Source: Caulobacter vibrioides (GTDB lineage Bacteria; Pseudomonadota; Alphaproteobacteria; Caulobacterales; Caulobacteraceae). Taken from it: a stretch of DNA of 64,000 nucleotides. The translations under genes were made by a program, and so were the position numbers. The stretch spans positions 2,294,001-2,358,000 of the forward strand of contig NZ_CP023315.3 of NCBI RefSeq assembly GCF_002310375.3. The letters run 5' to 3'. Of this stretch, positions 58,325 through 64,000 are shown piece after piece (the stretch's first letter is position 1; each line of letters starts with the position of its first letter). A model generated the notes under the pieces. It was not told the DNA's origin and did no database searches. It saw only the letters and a program-made list of their open reading frames with translations.

Positions 58325-58508
58325 ACATTCGACCATTCGTGCGTTGCCCAGCTCGCGCGAGCCACGGCTACCGTTCCCGAGATCGCGGCGATCACCGGCC
58401 ATAGTCCCGCATCGGTCGATGCAAATCCTGTCGATCTACCTATCGCGCGATAATCAGGTTGCATGGAACGCCCAGGCCAAACGCGGCCTTGCGAAGGCCG
58501 GCGGCTGA
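58325..58508 (+). pseudogene. Tyrosine recombinase (phage integrase) C-terminal remnant, frameshifted
   Basis: The frame from 58325 reads QLARATATVPEIAAITGHS, the conserved end of tyrosine recombinases (the HxLRH-type box, with ITGHS). After one extra base near 58424 the next frame continues ILSIYLSRDNQVAWNAQAKR and ends at the TGA at 58506, just as intact integrases end. The first residues (TFDHSCV) look decayed from a TFHDLRG-type motif, losing the catalytic arginine. The catalytic tyrosine is probably in SIYLSRD. The rest of the gene is gone. It lies about 110 bases from the 3' end of tRNA-Lys, a usual integration target. Confidence 0.8.
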
Positions 58509-58614
58509 ACGGGTCGAGGCCAAAGGTCTGACGGTCGGGTGTCTGGAAAGTCTGACGGTCGGTGTCGCAGCCACTGAGCGGCGCGAGAAACTTCAACAAG
58601 GTCAGACGTTTGAT

Positions 58615-58689
58615 TGGTAGGCCGGGTGGGGTTCGAACCCACGACCATTCGATTAAAAGTCGAATGCTCTACCACTGAGCTACCGGCCC
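58615..58689 (-). tRNA. tRNA-Lys (anticodon TTT)
   Basis: On the minus strand the gene runs GGGCCGGTAGCTCAGTGG to CCCGGCCTACCA, with all four arms: acceptor GGGCCGG/CCGGCCT (one G-T), D arm GCTC..GAGC, anticodon stem TTCGA/TCGAA with loop CTTTTAA (anticodon at 58655-58657), and T arm GTGGG TTCGAAC CCCAC. The 3' CCA is encoded. Its 3' end faces the integrase remnant. Confidence 0.97.
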
Positions 58690-58816
58690 GCTCACGATCC
58701 GGCGGGGGCCGGGGGAAGCGGCGCGGACCATAGTCGGGGGTCGCGCGCGTCGCAAGCACGGTTTCGCCGTTTTTCCGTGGCATGACGGTAAAGCTGTGTA
58801 CGCGTTAGGGTGACTC

Positions 58817-59506
58817 ATGCGTCGAACCTTCCTCCTGGCGGCGATCTGCGGCCTGGCTCTGACCGCGAACGCTTCGGCGGGACAACAGCAGAGCCCGCCG
58901 AGCGACGACGGACGCATCAAGTCGACGTCGGAGGCCAATAAGGAGGGAATCAGCGGCGCGGTCAGCGCCCCGCTGCGCGACGTGAACATCGTCCGCACCA
59001 AGATCCCGCGCGTCCTGCTCGAGGCCATGGAGGACCCCTATCAGCGTCCGAGCCCCGCGGACTGTCGAACGCTGGTCGCCCTGGTCGAGCCTCTGGACGC
59101 AGCCTTGGGCGAGGATATCGACCGCAACCCGCCCCAGGAGAACGAGGACCTGATGGACCGCAGCCGCAAGGCCGCCGGCGAGGCTGCGCTGGGCGCGATC
59201 GCCAGCACCGCCCAGGACCTGATCCCGATGCGCGGGTGGGTGCGAAAACTGACCGGGGCCGAACGGCATGACCGGCTGGTCCAAAGCGCGATCGCCTCAG
59301 GGAATGTGCGCCGGGCCTATCTCAAGGGATTGGGCGAAGCGCGCGGCTGTAATCCTCCGGCCACGCCACGGCACAAGCCGATCGCCGCGCCCCCCGTCGT
59401 CGACCCCGGCATGCCGCCGCCGCCGGACCCGTATGGTCCCCGGCGTCCGCGATTCCCGATCATCAAGGAGGAGGCCCCTCGGGTTCCCAACGGGCCTGAC
59501 GGCTAA
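58817..59506 (+). CDS. Secreted hypothetical protein
   Basis: A 229-residue protein with a signal peptide ([20 protein letters not shown]) and AGGGTGA before the ATG. The mature part is mixed helical ([20 protein letters not shown]), one Cys pair (ADCRTLV and ARGCNPP), and a proline-rich C-terminal tail. I do not recognise the family. It overlaps the end of the convergent tgt gene by 4 bases. Confidence 0.75.
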   Translation: MRRTFLLAAICGLALTANASAGQQQSPPSDDGRIKSTSEANKEGISGAVSAPLRDVNIVRTKIPRVLLEAMEDPYQRPSPADCRTLVALVEPLDAALGEDIDRNPPQENEDLMDRSRKAAGEAALGAIASTAQDLIPMRGWVRKLTGAERHDRLVQSAIASGNVRRAYLKGLGEARGCNPPATPRHKPIAAPPVVDPGMPPPPDPYGPRRPRFPIIKEEAPRVPNGPDG

Positions 59507-60618
59507 CCGGCCAGGTGTCGGGCGGCGAAATCGCGCCGGAACTGTTCGAAGCGCCCCTCCGCGATCGCCGCGCGCATGGCGGCGGTCAGGGCCTGGAAGA
59601 ACGCGATATTGTGCCAGGACAACAGCACCTGGCCGAGGATTTCCTCGGCCTTGAAGAGGTGGCGCAGATAGGCCTTCGAATAGTCGCGGCTGGCGGGGCA
59701 GTCGCTGTTCGGGTCCAGCGGCGTCTCGTCCTCGGCGTACTTGGCGTTCTTCAGATTGATCGGGCCATCCCAGGTCCAGGCCTGACCATGCCGGCCAGAG
59801 CGCGTGGGCAGCACGCAGTCGAACATGTCGACGCCCCGGGCCACGGCCTCGACCAGATCGATCGGCTTGCCCACGCCCATCAGGTAGCGCGGGCGGTCTT
59901 GCGGCAGGAGCCCTGGCGCGTAGTCCAGCACCTCGCACATCGCTTGGTGCCCCTCGCCGACCGCCAGCCCGCCGATCGCGTAGCCGTCGAAGCCGATCTC
60001 CTGCAGCCGCTCGGACGACTCGCGGCGCAGATTTTCAAAGGTCGAGCCCTGCTGGATGCCGAACAGGACCTGGGTGTCGCGAGTTCCGAAAGCGTCCTTC
60101 GAACGCTTGGCCCAACGCGCCGAAAGCTCCATGCCCTTGCGCGCCCTGGCCTCCTCCGCCGGCCAGGCCACGCATTCGTCCAGCTGCATGACGATGTCGC
60201 TGCCCAGAAGGTCGGCCTGGATCTCGATCGAGCGCTCGGGCGTCAAAACATGCTTGGAGCCGTCGACGTGGCTCGAGAAGGTCACGGCCTCCTCGGTCAG
60301 CTTGCTGATGCCCGACAGGCTCATCACCTGGAAGCCGCCGCTGTCGGTCAGGATCGGCTTGTCCCAACGCATGAACTTGTGAAGCCCGCCCAGGCGCTTC
60401 ACCCGCTCGGCCGAGGGCCGCAGCATCAGGTGATAGGTGTTGCCCAGGATGATGTCGGCGCCGGTGTCCTTGACCTGGTCGACCGTCATGGCCTTGACCG
60501 TCGCGGCGGTGCCGACAGGCATGAAGGCCGGCGTGCGGATATCGCCGCGCGGCGTCTTCAGCACGCCGGTCCGCGCCTTGCCGTCGGTGGCTTTGATCTC
60601 GAAGGGGAACGCGGCCAT
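59503..60618 (-). CDS. tgt: tRNA-guanine (queuine) transglycosylase
   Basis: A 371-residue Tgt, exchanging guanine-34 for preQ1 in GUN-anticodon tRNAs. Catalytic aspartates lie in [14 protein letters not shown] and [12 protein letters not shown]. The usual zinc site C-x-C-x2-C..H reads S-D-C-P-A-S followed by the His of SWHNIAFF, so two of three cysteines are serine here. Otherwise a normal-length enzyme. Its ATG overlaps the queA stop by one base (TGATG). Confidence 0.95.
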   Translation of the reverse strand: MAAFPFEIKATDGKARTGVLKTPRGDIRTPAFMPVGTAATVKAMTVDQVKDTGADIILGNTYHLMLRPSAERVKRLGGLHKFMRWDKPILTDSGGFQVMSLSGISKLTEEAVTFSSHVDGSKHVLTPERSIEIQADLLGSDIVMQLDECVAWPAEEARARKGMELSARWAKRSKDAFGTRDTQVLFGIQQGSTFENLRRESSERLQEIGFDGYAIGGLAVGEGHQAMCEVLDYAPGLLPQDRPRYLMGVGKPIDLVEAVARGVDMFDCVLPTRSGRHGQAWTWDGPINLKNAKYAEDETPLDPNSDCPASRDYSKAYLRHLFKAEEILGQVLLSWHNIAFFQALTAAMRAAIAEGRFEQFRRDFAARHLAG

Positions 60619-61712
60619 CAGCGGGTCTCGTCTTTGAACAGCAGACTGCTGTCACCATAGGAATAGAAGCGATAGCCCGTCTCGATGGCGTAGGCGTAGG
60701 CCTCGCGCATGGTCGCCGTGCCGGCGAAGGCGCAGACCAGCATGAACAGGGTCGACTTCGGCAGGTGGAAGTTCGTCATCAGCACGTCGGCGGCTCGGAA
60801 CCGGTAGCCCGGGGTGATGAAGATCGCGGTTTCGTCGGCGAAGGGACGAACGACACCATCCTCACCGGTCGCGCTCTCCAACAGCCGCAACGAGGTGGTG
60901 CCCACGCAAACGATGCGACCGCCCGCCGCGCGTACGGCGTTGAGGGCGTCGGCGATCTCCTGCGTCACCTGTCCGTACTCGGCGTGCATCTTGTGTTCGG
61001 AGACGTCGTTGGTCTTGACCGGCAGGAACGTGCCCGCGCCAACATGCAGCGTGACAAAATGCAGCGAGACGCCCTTCGCCTTCAGACGCTCCAGGAGCTC
61101 GGGCGTGAAGTGCAGCCCCGCCGTGGGGGCGGCGACCGAGCCGTCCTCGCGGGCGTAGACCGTCTGATAGTCGGCGCGATCCCGCTCATCCTCGCCCCGC
61201 TTGGCGGCGATGTAGGGCGGCAGCGGCATATCGCCATGCTGGGCGATGCCGATATCGAGCTCGGGGCCGGAAAGATCGAACGCCAGCACGACTTCCCCCC
61301 CCTCGTGCTTTTCAGCGATCACTGCGTCCAAACGGTCGAGATCGCGGTCCTCGCGCGCGCCGAACGCGACCCGGTCGCCGACCTTCAGACGCTTGCCGGG
61401 GCGCATAAAGGCGCTCCAGCGATCGGGCGCCAGGCGACGGTGCAAGGTCGCCTCGACGGCTACGGGCGTGCCGTTGGCGCCGCCGGTGGAGCGCCCCTCG
61501 CGAAGGCCCGCCAGACGCGCCGGGATCACGCGCGTGTCGTTAAAGACCAGGGCGTCTCCTGGCCGCAGAAAATCCGGCAGGTCGCTGACGACATGGTCAG
61601 CCAGGGGCTGGCCCGCGCGCACCACCAGGAAGCGCGCGGCGTGGCGAGGTTCAGCCGGCCGCAGGGCGATGCGGTCCTCGGGGAGGTCGAAGTCAAAGTC
61701 GGAAAGGCGCAT
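60618..61712 (-). CDS. queA: S-adenosylmethionine:tRNA ribosyltransferase-isomerase
   Basis: A 364-residue QueA, which adds the epoxycyclopentane ring to preQ1-tRNA in queuosine synthesis. Family signatures: [20 protein letters not shown] at the start, [31 protein letters not shown] and [17 protein letters not shown]. Translationally coupled to tgt, so successive steps of queuosine modification share one operon. Confidence 0.96.
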   Translation of the reverse strand: MRLSDFDFDLPEDRIALRPAEPRHAARFLVVRAGQPLADHVVSDLPDFLRPGDALVFNDTRVIPARLAGLREGRSTGGANGTPVAVEATLHRRLAPDRWSAFMRPGKRLKVGDRVAFGAREDRDLDRLDAVIAEKHEGGEVVLAFDLSGPELDIGIAQHGDMPLPPYIAAKRGEDERDRADYQTVYAREDGSVAAPTAGLHFTPELLERLKAKGVSLHFVTLHVGAGTFLPVKTNDVSEHKMHAEYGQVTQEIADALNAVRAAGGRIVCVGTTSLRLLESATGEDGVVRPFADETAIFITPGYRFRAADVLMTNFHLPKSTLFMLVCAFAGTATMREAYAYAIETGYRFYSYGDSSLLFKDETR

Positions 61713-61992
61713 GGGCCGGCTTCAAGCACACGACCGCCGCCGAAGGTCAAGACTTACCCGGTCGCGCGAGGCACGCGCACAAGGCCGCAGGGCCCGACGG
61801 CCCGTCACCGCGGAAGCCCTGTCGGGGAAACTCAGCGCCGTGGTGGTCTCCGGCCCATTGGACCCGAACGCTGCGAAGATCGCGAAATCCAGCGACCTGG
61901 ACGACCAGGACTTGGTCGTGCTGCGCGGCGAACCGCGGCTTGGCGCCAAGCGGCTGCGCAACATCAGCTTGCGATCTTTCCCCGGCCACTAG
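61711..61992 (+). CDS. Possible small protein between queA and the nuclease gene
   Basis: A weak candidate of 93 residues. From about 61801 the frame has strongly GC-biased third positions and reads [20 protein letters not shown] and [18 protein letters not shown], which looks protein-like. The first 30 residues are arginine-rich, the ATG overlaps the queA start codon, and there is no ribosome site. It could be a relic or chance. This roughly 320-base gap holds nothing else I can support. Confidence 0.25.
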   Translation: MGRLQAHDRRRRSRLTRSREARAQGRRARRPVTAEALSGKLSAVVVSGPLDPNAAKIAKSSDLDDQDLVVLRGEPRLGAKRLRNISLRSFPGH

Positions 61993-62033
61993 ATCGTTCT
62001 TTCGCCGTCGCACGGGCGTGCTATGGGCCGTTT

Positions 62034-63010
62034 ATGCGCCTGCTCGCCCAACTTCTGAGCCTGCTTTTCCGTGGCACCGCGCTGATGCTCGGCCTGGTCG
62101 GCGCAGGCATGTCCCTGGCTTGCCTCGGCGGGGCGTTCAGCGATCGGCTCGACGCCCTCACCCACGCCGCGCCGCTTTGGCTGGCCATGGCTGTCGGCGC
62201 GATCGCCTTGGGGGGGTCTGCGCCCGCGGCGCCGAGCGATGGGTGATGGTCTCGCTGGGTGGGATCGGCCTTCTGGCCTGCGCCATCCTGATGACGCCCG
62301 AGCTGTGGGCCGCCGCGCGTTTCAAGCCGGCGACGGTTGCTCAAAGCGACTTGAAGATCATCCAGTTCAACGTCTGGCATAGCAACCAAACGCCGGAAAA
62401 GAGCCTCGCCTGGATCCTCGCCCAAGACGCCGATGTCGTGATTCTCGAGGAGGGCGGCGGCGACTCTCGCCCGATCGTCAAAGCACTGCGCGCGAGCTAC
62501 CCGTTCACCTCTTGCGAGAAGGGCGTGCGTTGCGACGCCTGGATCTTTTCGCGGAAGAAGATGCTCGCCAGAGGCGGAGCGGCGTACGAAGGCCCTTACC
62601 TTTCTGCGGCCTGGGCGACGCTGGCCGATGCGAAGGGTCCCTTCACGGTCATAGGTGTGCACTACACCTGGCCCGTGCCGGCCGGCCCTCAGCAGGCCCA
62701 GAGCCGCAAGGTGGTCAGGCTGGCTTCGAGTTTTGATCGAAAAAGCATGATCTTGGCCGGCGACTTCAATTCCACGCCCTGGTCATTCACCCTGAAACGG
62801 CAGGACAAGGCCCTGGGCCTGCGTCGCTGGACCCGGGCGATGGCGTCATGGCCGGCGGGGAAGTTCTCCCGCGTCATGGCCGCCCCCGCCCCGTTTCTTC
62901 CGATCGACCACGTCTACGCTGGAGAGCAATGGCGCGCCGTCAGGGTCGAACGCGGCCCCGCCCTGGGCTCGGACCATCGACCGATCTTGGTGACGCTGCG
63001 CCGCCAATAG
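62034..63010 (+). pseudogene. Endonuclease/exonuclease/phosphatase-family membrane protein, frame broken at a G7 tract
   Basis: The N-terminal part starts at ATG 62034 (MRLLAQLLSLLFRGTALMLG, two membrane helices) and runs to a TGA at 62244-62246. The rest, including a third helix (MVSLGGIGLLACAILM) and the EEP domain (IIQFNVW, ILAGDFNSTPWS, LGSDHRPILVTL), is in another frame and ends at 63010. Adding one G to the run at 62210-62216 joins them as LGGVCARGAERWV. The downstream ATG at 62246 overlaps the TGA (TGATG), so the catalytic part could still be made on its own. Could be a real mutation, slippage, or a sequencing error. Confidence 0.75.
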
Positions 63011-63011
63011 A

Positions 63012-63042
63012 AAACGGCCCCGGACAATGTCCGAGGCCGTTT
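63012..63042. terminator. Bidirectional intrinsic terminator
   Basis: AAACGGCC (63012-63019) pairs with GGCCGTTT (63035-63042), with an inner CGGA/TCCG stem. A and T tracts at the stem ends let it work for both convergent genes, the nuclease-family gene and the cyclophilin. Confidence 0.8.
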
Positions 63043-63084
63043 CCGAGGGTCGCGCCAGGCCTTGGAGCCTGAGCCAAAGGGCTC

Positions 63085-63552
63085 TTAAGCGTCGGCGGCG
63101 ATCTTGGCGCTGACGATCTTGCCCGGCGCGCGCGGCGGCTCGCCCTTGGGCAGGGCGTCGACATGTTCCATGCCTTCGGTCACCTGGCCCCAGACAGTGT
63201 ATTGCTTGTCGAGGAACGTGGCGTCGTCGAACACGATGAAGAACTGGCTGTTGGCCGAGTCCGGGTTCGGCGTGCGGGCCATCGAGCAGACGCCGCGCAC
63301 GTGCGATTCGTCATTGAACTCGGCCTTCAGGTCCGGCTTGTCCGAACCGCCACGGCCGGTGCCGCTCGGGTCGCCGCCCTGGGCCATGAAGCCCGGGATC
63401 ACGCGGTGGAAGACGACGCCGTCGTAGAAGCCTTCGCGAACCAGCTCCTTGATGCGGGCCACGTGGCCGGGCGCCAGGTCCGGACGCAACTTGATCGTGA
63501 CCGGACCGCTCTCGAGCGTCAGGATGAGGGTGTTTTCGAGGTCGGCCGACAT
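63085..63552 (-). CDS. Cyclophilin-type peptidyl-prolyl cis-trans isomerase
   Basis: A 155-residue cytoplasmic cyclophilin: YDGVVFHRVIPGFMAQGGDP, GVCSMARTPNPDSANSQFFI and QYTVWGQVTEGMEHVDAL contain the usual active-site Arg, Phe and Gln. No signal peptide. Catalyses proline isomerisation during protein folding. A second cyclophilin gene follows upstream on the same strand (63644 onward), probably in the same operon; likely exported versus cytosolic forms, as in related genomes. Confidence 0.93.
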   Translation of the reverse strand: MSADLENTLILTLESGPVTIKLRPDLAPGHVARIKELVREGFYDGVVFHRVIPGFMAQGGDPSGTGRGGSDKPDLKAEFNDESHVRGVCSMARTPNPDSANSQFFIVFDDATFLDKQYTVWGQVTEGMEHVDALPKGEPPRAPGKIVSAKIAADA

Positions 63553-63643
63553 GGTCTTCCCTTGGATGGCGAGTGTTATGCGCGCTTCTAGCGCGGTTCA
63601 CGCCCGCCTGTGAACCAAGTTGCGGCCGGAAATCGGTTTCGCC

Positions 63644-64000
63644 TCAGCGAACCTCGACCGGAAGCGCGATATCGCAGACCGAGAAGTCCGCCCCCTTCTC
63701 GGCACGCAGGCGCTTGGTCTCTGCTGCGAACCAGGGGCCCTTGGGGTCGATGATGCGCACCTTGGGCCGCTCGCTCTCGGGGATGTCCGAGAGCAGACGG
63801 ACCTTTTGCATCGTGTCCTGGGGCGCGGGGACAGGCTCGCCGGTCTTGATGGCGCGAACGGCCTCAAGGCCGCTGATCACCCGACCAAACGCGGTGTAGC
63901 GCTTGTCGAGCGACGGATAGGGTTGGCGCATCAGGAAGAACTGGCTGTTGGCGGAGTTGTTATCCTCGCTCCGCGCCATGCCGATCACGCCGGGGCAATA
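63644..64000 (-). CDS. Second cyclophilin-type peptidyl-prolyl isomerase, cut by the window edge
   Basis: The C-terminal 118 or so residues of a cyclophilin; the start lies beyond the window. It shows CPGVIGMARSEDNNSANSQF, KRYTAFGRVISGLEAVRAI and a C-terminal extension of about 60 residues. Differs from the neighbour in having this tail, as in the longer periplasmic type. Confidence 0.9.
   Translation of the reverse strand, partial: YCPGVIGMARSEDNNSANSQFFLMRQPYPSLDKRYTAFGRVISGLEAVRAIKTGEPVPAPQDTMQKVRLLSDIPESERPKVRIIDPKGPWFAAETKRLRAEKGADFSVCDIALPVEVR

Noticed and set aside
61940..62245. Upstream extension of the nuclease frame from 61940
   Set aside because: The arginine-rich stretch before 62216 is unlike any nuclease N-terminus; the membrane helices lie in another frame, which supports a frameshift instead.

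Overview
The window is a GC-rich alphaproteobacterial chromosome segment. Gene content and order point strongly to Caulobacter or a very close relative: a lacA-type sugar dehydrogenase locus, guaB/guaA, an arginine succinyltransferase (ast) operon, tamA/tamB, tgt/queA, and intergenic palindromes carrying GANTC (CcrM) sites. Genes are densely packed, with many 1-4 base stop/start overlaps (ATGA, TGATG), so most sit in operons. There is one tRNA gene, no rRNA, no CRISPR array and no intact mobile element.

Layout. 0-6 kb: a signalling operon of a CHASE3/GAF hybrid kinase with three receiver domains, free-standing CheR and CheB enzymes, and a receiver-kinase protein. 6-16 kb: a locus for periplasmic 3-ketoglycoside oxidation and breakdown. 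It has a GMC dehydrogenase with its Tat-exported small subunit, a cytochrome c, two DUF1080 hydrolases, two TIM-barrel isomerases, a Gfo/Idh oxidoreductase, an MFS permease and a LacI regulator; a 16-bp operator-like motif recurs at both divergent promoters. 16-25 kb: a CapA-like protein, then AbgT transporter, TonB receptor, CocE hydrolase and LysR regulator. 25-33.5 kb: guaB, MAPEG, RNA m5C methyltransferase and guaA on one strand, then ppx/gppA, rlmE and a K+ channel, then hspQ. 33.6-37 kb: phenylalanine hydroxylase, a membrane acyltransferase divergent from a membrane LytTR regulator, and a GNAT protein.

37-42 kb: arginine catabolism (astA, astD, astB) headed by an M20 peptidase that may stand in for the missing AstE. 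42-48.5 kb: tamB and tamA. 48.5-52 kb: ATP-grasp, alpha-E and transglutaminase genes, the companions of Anbu peptidase clusters, here without Anbu. 52-57 kb: PilZ protein, the sulfate ABC transporter cysTWA without a binding protein, and a lipase-like hydrolase. 57-58.7 kb: a small accessory patch with a TipA-like MerR regulator, REP-like palindromes and a frameshifted integrase tail beside tRNA-Lys. 58.8-64 kb: a secreted hypothetical protein, tgt and queA, a nuclease-family gene split by a frameshift in a G tract, and two cyclophilins, the last cut by the window edge.

Main points of interest: the predicted LacI regulon of the 3-ketoglycoside system, the candidate AstE replacement, the Tgt that has lost two zinc-ligand cysteines, the G7 frameshift, the integrase relic at tRNA-Lys, and the GANTC-bearing palindromic repeats. 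All functions are inferred from sequence; no database search was possible.
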